A stretch of 64,000 nt of DNA from Arabidopsis thaliana. Lineage: Eukaryota > Streptophyta > Magnoliopsida > Brassicales > Brassicaceae. Location of the stretch: positions 9,858,101 through 9,922,100 of the forward strand of contig NC_003074.8 in the NCBI RefSeq assembly GCF_000001735.4, written 5' to 3'. The notes below the pieces were generated by a model. That model worked only from the letters and a program-made list of their open reading frames with translations. It made no database searches and had not been told where the DNA came from. The translations under genes were made by a program, and so were the position numbers. Positions 1-12,364 of this stretch are shown here, piece after piece. The stretch's first letter is position 1; every line of letters begins with the position of its first letter.

Positions 1-1003
1 ATATGTGTATATTATATAAAAACCATCAAAAATAAATATTGACAAATAACAAGTAATGGGAAGAATAGATTTAATTCTAATTTCAAAGTGTGTAAAGAAA
101 TGCTAGTAGTAATTAATAAGTATATATGTACTATAATAGTTATAAGTATATATATTTCAAAGTGTGTAAAGGAATGCTAGTTAATAAGTATATATATACT
201 ATAATAGTTCTTCGCTATACTCTACATGTATGTTTCAGGCCAATATACTTTCAATTAGTTTTTATCCATGAATTATATGACCTACCAAAATATAAACATA
301 ACTAAAATAACATTAAAAAATATAGTTAGATAATAGTATATGAAATTGAGATATATATAAATATACTTGACTACTATAATATGCACATGTATTAAAAAGA
401 GACGTATTGTATTGATTTTTGTTTTTTTAAGTATTGTTGATCTATGGAAACAGAAACGTGTATCATGATAAAAGATGAGTAACGTCTATTTAACTTTTTT
501 TTTTTTAAACACTTTTTGGTAAAATATATATATATATAACTATTTAAATAATAATATCAAATTATATGAGAAATGAAAACGAATTTCTAAATATAAGAAT
601 TTGTTTAATAAGTTTTCAAAAACAAATAAAAAATCTAAATTTCTTAACACTAAAAAGCTGTAACAGATTTCAACTAAAATTTTCAGATCATAAATAAATA
701 AATAAAAATTTAATATTTACCAATTTGTAAATGAATAGTTTGGAGTAAGGAATGAAATACATCAAACTAAATATTTTGATACTATTTTTTTTTCTATTTT
801 TTAACCTTTCTCTACTATTTTTGATTAAACTATAGCAATAGTATAAACCCGTTTAGAAATATGTGTAGATTTTATGTATTGACTTATAACAATTTTTAAA
901 TTAAATTGTAAACTACTTGTGGTTTCATATTTTTTAATCTATTCTCTTATAAATTAATTTGCAGGTCTTTATAAATCTGTCTAAACCTCTTATAAATCAA
1001 GTC

Positions 1004-1039
<36 letters not shown>

Positions 1040-3590
1040 TGAATTGAATGTAAAATTGTATTATCAACCAAAAAAGCTTTTACAATAAATGCATCATATT
1101 TTAAATTACAAATTGAAAATGACTTAGACTGATAAAATGGTATGACGTAGCTTATGGATGAACTTAATTAAGTCATTAAAAGATAACTCTCTAATTAGTT
1201 GTTCTCTTTAAAGGATGAACTTTCTAATGGTTATAAACAACGAAATATTATTAATTCCTTTATAAATTACCTTTAACCTCTTTATTAGAAAATTATATGC
1301 GCTGTATATAATATGCATAATACTCATTAACACTCATTAACATAGAAAAAATGTTTATAAAGGTGATTATTAGAATTTTGAAAATTATACATTAAACCAT
1401 AAAATATAAAAAATTATAAGATAAAAACTCGTCTGCATTCTTATTAAAAATAACGAACACAAGTAATTAAAATAATGTTAAGGAGTTAATATCATAATGG
1501 ATAATAAATTTTGCTATTTTGAATAATTGTTATTGTTTAGCTTGTAAAATTATATGATTTGTTTTTAATAATGTAATTTTCACTCCATTTTTTTGTCATG
1601 CTTTATATATATTGAATTGTTTTTTCTTATATATTTTTTTTGCTTTTTGGTATTCATTTATCTTAATTTTACTGTTATTTATGTATTATTTATAATATTC
1701 TTCTAAAAAACAAGTAAAATAATAAATCTTTATCAATAAAAACAAGTAAAATAATAATAATTATGATATTTATTTTAGTTAATATATATTTATATAGTAG
1801 AAACATATTGTTTGGAGTATTATTATAATACTATGAATTACATTTATAAGCGTTTCCACCACATACCTAGTTTTCGAAAAAACTGCTTCTGTGATTCCAA
1901 ATGTTTCACTTTTGTGCACTCACTTCCAATTTCATGCAACCTACAATCATTATCATTTAAGCTTGTAACAAATCCATAAACCATGAGGACTACAAAAGCA
2001 TGTAAATTTAGTCGTCTATAGACTATATGTTGTCAAAGCATGCAAATAATGTGACATAATGGAATAAAAATGGTAAATCAATTAAAAGAAAAAAAGAAAA
2101 GAATGCAGATTGGCTAATTTCGCCAAGTTAAAGGCCTCTTTTTACTGGGTCGATTCATCAATTTTTAAGTCTAATGTTTCCCTTATTAGAAATAAAGAAA
2201 GTAAGGATAGAAGAAAATTTTACAATCACATCGAAAATTTCTGATCATGTAAATTTCGATTTTGGAAGCAAAAAAGAAAGTACCTACTAATAAGAACTTA
2301 GTACACACAACTTCAGGATCTTATTATTGTAGTAAATCCTTCAATTTATGCTAGGTTATTGACAAAAAAAAAAAAAAAAACTTATCTCTTGAATGTGATT
2401 CGTAATATATGATGAAATTTGGATTCCGGTCCACAGAATTTGACGGTATGTTGATCTTGGTCGTATTTTGCAGTGGCTTCCAGGATTCATTATATTTTGT
2501 AGGACCGCGAAATCTTGATTTGCTCTAAATCAAAGATCTTTATAAAACGATTAGGAAAGTCGGTTTTCGAAAACGAGTGAAGGCAAGATTTGATCTCTTT
2601 CCGTAATCCAAACTAGCTCACGAACATCACCGGAAAAGTCGTCGGAAAATTGGCCGGAGCCACATATGTAAAATTGATTTTTCTAACATATTTGTCGTCG
2701 TCGATTTGCTTCATATATCATTCCAAGGAAAGCATTGATGGAAAGATGTTATATCTCCGTTGATTGCATGCCGATCTTCAACCAAAAAAGGCAACAATAG
2801 TGTGGTTTTATGTCGGTTTCGCTCTCTTTGAGATAATAATTAACTTTCACACAATCTTTTGTTTTTCTTTTGCGTTATAAGTGTGATTTTTCACACTTCT
2901 CACGCACACGATGTCTTTTATTTTCTTAGTACGGTTACTTTTGTTGATGCGTTCTCTCTATATCAAGCCACGCGTACGATTCACGATGACGTCTATTAAT
3001 AGGATATTTTCGATTAAAGATTTGTCATCTTCATAATAAATATCATATATTGAACGTTTTTTTCTTCGGATTTTTAGAATTTTTTACTTTTATTACCTTT
3101 CTAGGTAATACCATGAGAAGCTATCTTTCCCTTCATTTTTTAATATTTCAAATTACAACTCTTTACTCATGGTCACGCCTCGGCAGTTTTAGTATGATAC
3201 TATTTTGTACATTAGGCTTCTTCATAGACTTTAATGTCATTCCCTATGATCTATATCTCATTGCATCTACGTCCACTTTTCCACATTGTATAACTTATGT
3301 TGGTGAGTTTTCTAACCTTTGTTAATGAACAATTCGTTTATTTGTAAAATCTAAATCCTAATAATTTTTATAAATCCAACCCGATATTGAATTTTGTTTA
3401 ATTATAAAATTTAAACGCATTTATAAATCTAAACTAATATTTAACCTTGTTTAATTATTAAATCTAAACCTTAACCTTCCTAATAAATTTAAACCGCTAT
3501 ATGATTTTATTTTTGGTGGTAGATAAGATTTAATAGTTAAATGAATTCAATTTTGTTTAATTTAACTGACAAATTCTAATTGGATAAAAA
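1..3590. other. AT-rich intergenic DNA, no gene recognised
   Basis: No open reading frame with recognisable protein similarity is present on either strand. The stretch is very AT-rich, with TA-repeat runs (for example about 1010-1039) and poly-A/T tracts. A somewhat more GC-balanced part, about 2420-2990, contains CCGGAAAA/GCCGGAG-type motifs and may be a decayed gene or transposon piece, but I could not assign it. The 91-codon frame at 3050-3325 is a low-complexity hydrophobic translation without supporting features. Confidence 0.6.
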
Positions 3591-3761
3591 AATGGGGTGC
3601 ATTTTTCCAAAATTATTAGTCACACTGGTAATTATTGACAAATCCGTGTGTTGCCTTTGTGTCCTCCCGTGACACTTCTATCGCCATAGTGCGACCTATT
3701 ACTGCAGTATGCAGCCTTTTTCCTGAAGCTATTAGGTTTCCCTATGGCTCCTATGCCTCCT

Positions 3762-4025
3762 TTAGACCAACTCCAACGGGAGTTTCTCATAAAATTTCTC
3801 ACCAATAAAATAAGAAAAAAAATGTCAAAAGGAGGAAAGAGGTAAGGGAAAGTTTCTCTTTAGAGAAACTCATCGACAACGTTTCTCACAGTTGTCATTC
3901 AATCATTGGTTTAATTAAAATACTTTTCAATTAAATATTAATAATATTTATGTTCACACTTATATTTATGTTCACACATATATTGAGAAACGGAAGTTGA
4001 GAAATTGCCGTTGCTGATGCTCTTA
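3762..4025. mobile_element. PIF/Harbinger-type MITE with TTA target duplication
   Basis: A 258-bp element (3765-4022) is bounded by TTA on both sides (3762-3764 and 4023-4025). Its imperfect terminal inverted repeats are left GACCAACTCCAACGG and, reading inward from the right end, GAGCATCAGCAACGG; both continue into a TTTCTCA motif. TTA target duplications and GAGCATC-type ends are typical of PIF/Harbinger MITEs. There is no coding capacity; the interior is AT-rich with short TTTCTC/GAGAAA stretches. It lies just upstream of a poly(A)-tailed retroposon remnant. Confidence 0.7.
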
Positions 4026-4029
4026 GTTC

Positions 4030-4722
4030 CTTCTTTCATGTCTATATGATTTGTAGGTTCTCTAAAGTTGAGATGGGTAAATGTTCAGCTAACCCATGGA
4101 GTTGGAATTGTGATTCTCGCTTGTTCACAATTGCTTTTGGTCTTCACAAGGATACTAATTGTATGCTTTGTTTGTGGTTGTGCTTTGTTTGCCATTGTTA
4201 CTCCTTTATGGAGATCTATGTTCTATCAAATCCCCCTGTTGGTGGAAAATCTTTATTTGCAGGGAATGAGAGCTTCTTTGGTGTTTGTGGACTCGCTGTT
4301 ACATCTTGTTTGGACATGCTGTCTTCCAAAACTCTTGAAGTTCCCTTGCGAGACATTTCTGTCGCTTATCGTTCTAGCACCTACACGTTGGTAGCAGAAG
4401 ATATTGTAGCGAAGACTGCCTTATCGTTGAAGAACGCCCTCTTGTTGGTGTGGAATGAAGACTCTTTGGTTTTGCAATTGTTCTTGGATTCCCAGTTCAG
4501 TGTAAAATCTTTCAAGTCACTCGAAGTCACCGTTGAGCTAGGGAGATTTCTGCTTGTTTTAAGCTTCCTCCACCTCCGGTTTATCCCCTTGTTTTTTGCA
4601 TTAATCTCTTGTACTGCGTTTGTATTTGCAGTTCTTTCAGTTCTTAGTGCTGTGTTTTACTCTTGTAATGGAGACTAAATCATTTCTATATCTATGAAAT
4701 CAGTTTGACCAAAAAAAAAAAA
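4030..4722 (+). mobile_element. Poly(A)-tailed retroposon (LINE-type) remnant
   Basis: The plus strand has an open frame (about 4046-4678) ending just before GTTTGACC and a run of A (about 4709-4722), the form seen at the 3' ends of Arabidopsis LINEs (compare the two LINE tails near 40.3 kb). A segment around codons 100-150 (AEDIVAKTALSLKNAL) resembles the end of the LINE RNase H domain (the ADxxAK motif), but the rest matches nothing I know. I read it as a truncated, decayed LINE 3' end rather than a host gene. The assignment is tentative. Confidence 0.4.
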
Positions 4723-4932
4723 AAGAAGAATGCACCCTAACAAAGGCGGCCTTTGGGCAAAAACTATTTCAAAAAATATGTTTAATTTCTCCAAATTTTT
4801 CCTTCTCTTTGTGCTTTAATTGGCCTTTGAATCAATAAGACTCGTTGATTTGTTGTCTCCATCCTTCTCCTCTTCTCGCAGCAAAATTCTTCTTATCATT
4901 GTTTTACTTGGACATGCTCCAAAATTATATAA

Positions 4933-4960
4933 GCTCTGATACCATGTTGGAATATTGATT
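4933..4960 (-). mobile_element. Trace of a Ty1/copia element (LTR edge plus primer-binding site)
   Basis: The minus strand carries TGGTATCAGAGC (4933-4944), the initiator-tRNA-Met primer-binding site of copia elements. Immediately 5' of it is CAATATTCCAACA, a plausible LTR end. No element coding sequence was recognised around it, so this is a fossil fragment only. Confidence 0.4.
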
Positions 4961-5420
4961 CTAGTTCTTAAACTCAACATGTACAAAAAGTGTGTCAAAT
5001 GAAATGTAGGTGTTTTCTCCTCCGACCCAAATGTTGTACATTGCGATGATGTTTTGTGGCCCTTCCACGTCAACGTATGTATGGTCACCGGAGAAATGCG
5101 TTGGGATGATTCTTCCAAATACTACCTCCCCACCGTTGAGACCTCCTTCTCCAGAGTTAGAGAACCGTCTAAGCCATATAGAAAACATATTTTTTGCAAT
5201 CTTGCCTTGGAAAACCATAGAGTGCCAAACAGATGTACCGAAATTTAACGAGTCCGGGAACCTGAGTCCCAATATACCATCAAACGGTACTTTCGTGAAA
5301 AAAACTTTTTTCAAGAGTCTCAACGCCCTCTATGAAGGTCTGTGACGTGATGCTAATCCCACCAACCGTAACGGTGTCAACACTTAAGAAACCCGTTCCA
5401 TACTTGAGCTCTGCCTTTAT
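4960..5420 (-). pseudogene. Aspartic protease (phytepsin-like, A1 family) gene fragment
   Basis: Read on the minus strand from about 5420 downward, the translation goes through YGTGFLSVDTVTVGG, then PFDGILGL, VWHSMVFQGKIAKNMFSIWL, GGEVVFG and HFSGDHTYVDV. This is the order seen in the middle of plant A1 aspartic proteases after the first catalytic Asp. The frame is broken between the first and second blocks by a shift in a T/A run (about 5290-5310). The homology stops after the VGG block, so the second catalytic Asp region, the plant-specific insert and the signal peptide are absent. No start or complete exon set exists. I consider it a dead partial copy of a host gene. The parent gene is outside the window. 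Confidence 0.7.
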
Positions 5421-5429
5421 TCCTATTTT

Positions 5430-8400
5430 ACGCACATACTAGAGAGGTTAACACACTGAACGTATAAATACAGTCTAAACAGATATATAATTCAAATTTT
5501 GACACAGAGCAAAATAAATTCACACCAAAATATATTTGTTTCATGACCATACAAATAATCATCATAAACCATGAATAAGGATTAATACTTTTTTGTAAAC
5601 AGTGAAATTGGATGAAAGATAAAGACAACCATAAAATTTAGAATATATTTGATAAAAAACTATAATAACACAGTCTAAAACTTACCATTTTCTTTAAAGG
5701 TTCTTGATGCACTGGATTTGTAACATATGTTCATAGAGAGAGCTGTGTTTCTGTTTCTCTGTTTGTTTGTTGCGTTCTTGCAGAACTTTTAACCCTCTTA
5801 TGCAATCCAAGCTATGAATATAGTTTTCATATAGTTGTTCTCATATCAACAATTAAGCATTTTGTTATATGAATATTTGATGATCACACCATGATCAGAC
5901 GCCTTCGGATTCATATAAGGGGTAGGCCTTTGCACCGAACCTAACTTTCCCAATCGGAACATAACAATGTATGGTTTTTTTTTTTCAATTTCTTAATGAA
6001 GTTCTATAAGATAATTTTGGTGAATAGTATTAGTATACCCTCCTAAATTCATTGATCACGTGACGTGATATGCTTCATTTTTTTTGTCAACACATGATAT
6101 GTTGCTTCTATTGGTTAAAGCCTTAAAGGCTAAAAGCTTTTTCTTCTATACCAAATTTCCTTCTCATAACTCATTTTTCTTTTCATTGTATATAAATAAC
6201 TTGGAGGATTTAAATCCAAATTTTGTAAACCCATCAGAAATTTAAATTAACAATGAATATTCCAACTATATGCTTATGGTTGAATCACTTTTGTCTTTCT
6301 TTTTCCTCAAGTCAAAACTAAGTTAAATTAACAATTAGTCAAATACTTATGATAAACCAAAAAAAATGATTACACCATCATGGAAATTTTTTTGCAGCTT
6401 CTTCCGCAAGAAAATCAATCAGTAATCAGCAAAATACATCTGGGATGGATGACGTTTCAATAGAAACTTATCTTCTATTCGTCTCAAGAGAACAAAAAAA
6501 GTGTCAACAATACGTGATATGATCAATTTATCACATTTAATGAGATCTGGTCAAATCACCAATCCATTTGTGTATCTGAAATATTTACAATTAGTTTAAG
6601 ACAAATCTCATTATGATAACAATAAAGCCGTCTCTCTTGTCCAAATACTAAATCCGTTGCAAGAGAAGGAGAACATATAACTAGTGTTCTGTTTCTTAAC
6701 TAACTAATAAAAAACAGAGAAGAGACATGGGCTAGAATGAGAGAGACACGAGAGATATTATACTGAAACTTGTTATTTACTTGACAATTTTTACATAAGA
6801 CAACATACACACTTATATAGATGTTTACATAACTAACTACATAACCGTTTGGTGACAATTGTAACTTCTCCGACAAGATACGTCTCTTACTCACACCTTT
6901 TCGTAGTATATCATATGGCATCCATTGCCTCTAAATATAAACTATAGTATATATGATATTTAATCATGGATTCAATTCTAACATAAACATTATCAATCGA
7001 ATCTGTTGTGTATATTTGGTAGTAATTAACAAATATGTCAAGTTATTTGGGTTAGATTAGTTTGGTTATAGCCTTCTAAGCTAATATGTTTTGTATTTCT
7101 TCTACTTTTTGATTATAGCCTTCTAAGAGATTCGACCTATCAAAATGTGTTTATACATGGACTCATGACGAGATTTCAATCAATTGTGAAACCAGCAAAT
7201 TACGGCTAGCCGGCTAGGTGATGATTTACAAAAACTGCAATTATGCTTAATTTGGGGTAATAATGAAAAATTTGACATAGGATTATATAAAGGGAATAGA
7301 GAGAGAAATTAAGTGGTGGTCTTCACATGGCAGCCATTTTTAGAATATGATGAGATGCAAGAGATGAGTGGACCTATCCACAAAAACAACAATGCCAATC
7401 CACCACTCTTCCCATTTATATCCATACATTCTTAGTTTCTTACATTAGCATATCTTTAAAGAGTTGGAAAAACATGTCTTGACAAAATTAGACATGAATT
7501 ATTTGCCCAAATAGATCTTCATCATTCATCAAACGATTTATGTTTTGATGTAAACAAATTTTACCAATTAATACTATTTTTCTGATCTCCAAGTGCTATT
7601 TTTTTATTTTATTTTGCACAAATAGTAACCCAAGGTCTCTAAATACTTAGATTTCTATATTTATGAATGTAAGGAATGAATGATTGCAAGGATCCATCTA
7701 ACAAACGATATAAGTCATTTGGAGGATAATATAATATTATGCATAGAAGAACATTCAATAATATGTATTTTTTATAAATACTTATGAATGTTTCTATGCC
7801 ATTGATGTTCTCTAAAAACAATACACTGCAATTGCTAATCCATTCTAATTTAATTATTGCTAGCTAATTAATTAGTCTTATACCAAATATTTTCTCTAAA
7901 AACAAATGAACAAAAGTTTGGTGGTAAGAGGCAATGAAGTGAGTCTTCTCTTTCATCCAATAATAATACTTTTGTTTTGTGTGTTCCCTTTTGCAATTAT
8001 ATGCAAGTGGGTCTATAATTGAGTTTGATTATGAAGGCTACACACCCATCTTTGTTTTTTTCATTATTTTTTACATATATACATTTTCTTTTGTATTTTC
8101 ACTTTAAAGTTCTATCGGCCAAGGATGGTTGATGTGTTTAGTGTGTTATTCATCTTTTTTTGTCACCATTGAGAAAATATGGTTAACAGCTCCAAAGTTT
8201 TTTAAGAATTGTTTTTGTAATTATTGGTGCGAACAATGAATAATTTGTATATGTAAATATGATTGTCTTGAATAATTGTTTCATCCATATTTCTCAATAG
8301 TAAATAATGTATCGTTTGCTTTCTTAATCGGACAAAATTAACAACAATTGTCGTAGATTCCTTCACATTTTTATCATGAATCATTTAATATTTCAGCCGA

Positions 8401-9479
8401 CCGTTTCAAGTTTCAACCATGTGTACACTGTTTTTTCACATTTACCTAGCATATTCATTTCAATTGTTGCCACCATTTTGAATGAAACCTAAATTAATTA
8501 TTTTGTATTTTATAGAAAAATAATTATTTGAGTAGCGTTTGGATTTATATGATATGGAAAAAAAGGAATTTAATAATAAATTTGCTAATGTCATCACCTA
8601 CTGACTACGTATCTCCACGGATGGTGTATGTCCTCATAACCAGACAAATTCAGCCAGCCTTGCTTTTCTTTTTTTCCTCCTTTAACAACCCACAAAATTA
8701 ATAAAATTAAAAACTCAAACTTTGATTTGTGTAATTAAACTACATTCTCTCTGAAATTCAAAACTTGAAAACAAATTATTGTCGTCAAAAAAACTGTATT
8801 AACAATAAGAAGTGCCAAAAAAATATAATAGTGTATGGAAGAGCTTAATCCTATCTTATTGTGAGCCAAAAAAATATATATTCTATTTCATTTCGGATAT
8901 ATTTAAAGATAATTAACCAAATAGTGTTTTAAAATGTCAAATGTCAAAATATGAAATTTATCCTTGCTTCACTCGGAAATAAAACTTTGTTATGAATATA
9001 ACAAACATCTTCGTTTAAATAATCAATTAACAATAATTTTAGATGGACTGCGTAGAATTTGTTCCTGCTTTGGCCAATTTTTAGATGAATTTAGTTTGCT
9101 CTATGATATGTTTTACAACATTAATTTAGCATATCTAAGATCAATGTATGCTAATGTTATTTTTATAAACTTTTTTTTGGATTGGACAATGAATTTTTTT
9201 TTTGTAAATAAAATTTTTAATTTTGTGGTTTAAGAAAACATTACCAATAGCCAATACGTAGGTAAGTGAATGGTTAACATTCTTTAAATAATAACTAATC
9301 AATCTTTAATCACATAAATTAGTTGAATAATTGATAATTATTAACGAACTACTACTTAATGACTTTATTTCTGCGAGTACATAAATCTCTCTTACTCGCC
9401 CACAAGACAACAATGGCATAATTCCGTAATTAAACCATAAAACCAAGGTCAATTACAAAATCTCTCTCAAGTCTGACAC
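5430..9479. other. AT-rich intergenic DNA upstream of AFB2
   Basis: No gene recognised. Only short, low-complexity frames occur on both strands. The segment around 5700-5830 has a purine-rich minus-strand stretch ending in a GTAAG-like donor and could be a relic 5' exon of the decayed aspartic protease, but this is weak. The remainder is ordinary AT-rich spacer. Confidence 0.5.
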
Positions 9480-10241
9480 TACTACATCACCTTCTCTTTT
9501 TTCTCTCTTTGGCGAGAATGGCCTCGTAACCAGTGATTAGGACACATGCATGCCATTTCCCATCAACGGTCAAGATCCATCTCCTCTTCTTCTCCTTCAA
9601 ACCATTCCCCACCGTTAGATCATCTCCAAACCTAACCACGGTTCATTCTTTAACCACGGTTTGTTTCGGTCAGCCAGGTAGGGGCCTCTCTGATGTCCTT
9701 CAAGACTTTTTATTTTTCTCCATTACCAAAGTCACCAAGAAGCCAGAAGAAAGAGAATAGAGAGAGAGAGAGAGTTTTGTTCTTCTTCTTTCTGGTTCCT
9801 TTGCTTTGCTTTGGTTGCGTGATCTCCTCTCTCATCAATCTTCTTCATCATCATTCTCATCATCATTAGCTTCTTGATTTTTTTTTCCTTCTTTTTTTCG
9901 TTTCAAGAAACTAAACAAAGTTTCTATTTATGGTTTTCTGATTCTTCTTCTACAGATCTATTATTTGATTCTCCTTCGATCATTGTCAACGTTTTCTTCT
10001 TTTGTAATCATCACAGTTTTTTTTGAGAATTTGTTCATTTTTTTTTCTCATATATTGATTCGAGTTCTTTCTTCTTGAATCTTGTTCTTCATAGATCTAG
10101 TTTTTGTTTTTTACTCTCTAGATCTATAGATCTGTTGAATTCACTTCTTTAATCCATCTCTGTGTTCTTGAGTTCCTATGGTCTAAGTCAAACTCAAGTT
10201 CAAGATCTGTTGAATTTGGAATCTTGCTGGTGAAGTTAGAG
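9480..10241 (+). promoter_or_regulatory. AFB2 proximal promoter and 5' leader
   Basis: The 760 bases before the AFB2 start codon turn CT-rich (TTCTTCTT, CTCATC tracts) in the way of Arabidopsis 5' leaders. They contain a clean (AG)8 run at 9759-9774. AGATCT/GATCTA motifs recur between 10095 and 10210. A 75-codon frame lies at 9533-9760, but I cannot tell whether it is inside the transcript. No unambiguous TATA box was chosen. Confidence 0.45.
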
Positions 10242-12364
10242 ATGAATTATTTCCCAGATGAAGTAATAGAGCATGTATTCGACTTTGTAACATCTCACAA
10301 AGACAGGAATGCTATATCTCTTGTATGCAAATCATGGTACAAGATTGAAAGATACAGTAGGCAAAAGGTTTTCATTGGAAACTGTTATGCCATTAATCCA
10401 GAGAGGTTGCTTCGGAGATTCCCATGTCTAAAGTCTTTGACTTTGAAAGGAAAACCTCATTTTGCGGATTTCAATTTGGTTCCTCATGAATGGGGAGGTT
10501 TTGTGCTACCTTGGATTGAGGCTTTGGCTAGAAGCCGTGTAGGACTTGAAGAGCTTAGGTTGAAGAGGATGGTTGTTACTGATGAGAGTCTTGAGCTGCT
10601 TTCTCGTTCTTTTGTCAATTTTAAGTCTTTGGTCCTTGTTAGCTGTGAAGGTTTTACCACTGATGGTCTTGCCTCTATTGCCGCTAATTGCAGGTATCAC
10701 TTTTTTCTTGTGTGTTATAAAAATTGTTCCTTGTGTTGTAAGATTAGGTTTTATATGTGACTATAGATGCTATGTTTCATTGTGGTTTACATATCATTGC
10801 ACACTTGCTTCCTAATATGGCTAAAAAGACGCAAATCTAGCTTTTGGTCGAACAATAATATCCGATTTACTTAGAAAATAGGTGGAATAAACAGTTTAGT
10901 TATTGCAATGGTTCCTTTTGGTTGTGTGTTACAAATGTAGTAGTGTTTGCTGAGTGTTATTATTGTGTTAGGTCTGTAACTCTGTTTTACAATTCTTTCT
11001 TCTTTGTAGGCATCTTCGGGATCTTGATTTGCAAGAGAATGAAATCGATGATCATAGAGGTCAATGGTTAAGTTGTTTCCCAGACACTTGCACGACTCTT
11101 GTCACGCTAAACTTTGCGTGCCTCGAAGGAGAAACTAATCTGGTTGCTCTAGAGAGGCTTGTTGCTAGGTCTCCAAACCTAAAGAGTCTGAAGCTAAATC
11201 GTGCAGTACCGTTAGATGCACTCGCAAGGTTAATGGCGTGTGCGCCGCAGATAGTTGACTTAGGAGTAGGGTCTTATGAGAATGACCCAGATTCCGAGTC
11301 TTACTTGAAACTCATGGCTGTCATAAAGAAATGCACCTCGTTGAGGAGTTTGTCGGGTTTTCTAGAGGCTGCTCCTCACTGTCTCTCAGCTTTCCACCCA
11401 ATATGTCATAACCTCACCTCCTTGAATCTTAGTTACGCAGCTGAGATTCATGGTAGCCACCTTATTAAGCTTATTCAGCATTGCAAGAAACTTCAGCGGT
11501 TATGGGTAAGCGAATGTTTCCTAAAGTGTATATATGAACCGAGCAGATAGATTTATACGTAATGGCTTCAATGTTTTCTTGTAGATTTTGGATAGTATAG
11601 GTGACAAAGGGCTTGAAGTTGTAGCTTCTACATGTAAAGAGTTACAAGAGCTTAGGGTTTTTCCATCTGATTTACTCGGTGGAGGCAACACAGCTGTGAC
11701 CGAAGAAGGTCTAGTTGCCATCTCGGCAGGCTGCCCTAAGCTCCACTCTATACTCTACTTCTGCCAACAAATGACAAACGCAGCTCTCGTAACCGTTGCC
11801 AAGAACTGTCCAAATTTCATCCGTTTCCGACTCTGCATCCTCGAGCCAAACAAACCCGATCACGTCACATCTCAACCTCTAGACGAAGGCTTTGGAGCAA
11901 TCGTCAAAGCCTGCAAGAGCCTGAGAAGGCTTTCTCTCTCAGGTCTCCTTACAGACCAAGTCTTCCTCTACATCGGAATGTACGCGAATCAGCTCGAGAT
12001 GCTCTCCATAGCCTTTGCAGGAGATACAGACAAAGGCATGCTATATGTGTTGAATGGTTGCAAAAAGATGAAGAAACTAGAGATAAGGGATAGTCCGTTT
12101 GGGGACACGGCGCTTCTTGCTGATGTGAGCAAGTATGAAACAATGCGATCCCTTTGGATGTCTTCATGTGAAGTCACACTCAGTGGATGCAAAAGGCTCG
12201 CAGAGAAAGCGCCATGGCTCAATGTAGAGATCATAAACGAGAATGATAATAACCGGATGGAAGAAAACGGACACGAGGGGAGGCAGAAAGTGGATAAGTT
12301 GTATCTGTACCGGACTGTGGTTGGGACAAGAATGGATGCGCCGCCATTTGTGTGGATTCTCTAA
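10242..12364 (+). CDS. AFB2: Auxin signalling F-box 2, TIR1-family auxin co-receptor
   Basis: Substrate-recognition subunit of a nuclear SCF E3 ligase. With auxin it binds Aux/IAA repressors and sends them for degradation, derepressing ARF targets. Three exons fit: 10242-10693, 11010-11505 and 11585-12364, giving 575 residues, the length I remember for AFB2. The F-box is at residues 1-45 ([22 protein letters not shown]), followed by leucine-rich repeats. The TIR1 pocket region is conserved: [10 protein letters not shown] (equivalent of TIR1 Arg403) and RRLSLSGLL (Arg436/Ser438). The C-terminus DAPPFVWIL separates it from paralogue AFB3. The start is the in-frame ATG that begins MNYFPDE; the frame is open a few codons further up but without an ATG. 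A miR393 site lies in the last exon. Transcription is opposite to the MIR169 cluster downstream. Confidence 0.97.
12137..12158 (+). promoter_or_regulatory. miR393 target site in AFB2 mRNA
   Basis: CAATGCGATCCCTTTGGA (12141-12158) is perfectly complementary to the 5' part of miR393 (TCCAAAGGGATCGCATTG). The target 5' end (GAAA, 12137-12140) pairs only partly. The site is in the third coding exon, over residues TMRSLWM. In the TIR1/AFB clade this site is cleaved and can seed secondary siRNAs; that is family knowledge, not visible here. Confidence 0.92.

Noticed and set aside
4046-4678. A 210-codon open frame that could be a host protein gene
   Set aside because: It has no upstream gene features, is followed directly by a LINE-like GTTTGACC plus poly(A) end, and only a short RNase H-like patch is recognisable. 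Treated as a retroposon remnant.
9533-9760. 75-codon frame upstream of AFB2 as a regulatory upstream ORF
   Set aside because: Its position relative to the transcription start is unknown, and composition is that of the CT-rich promoter/leader. No evidence that it is transcribed or conserved.
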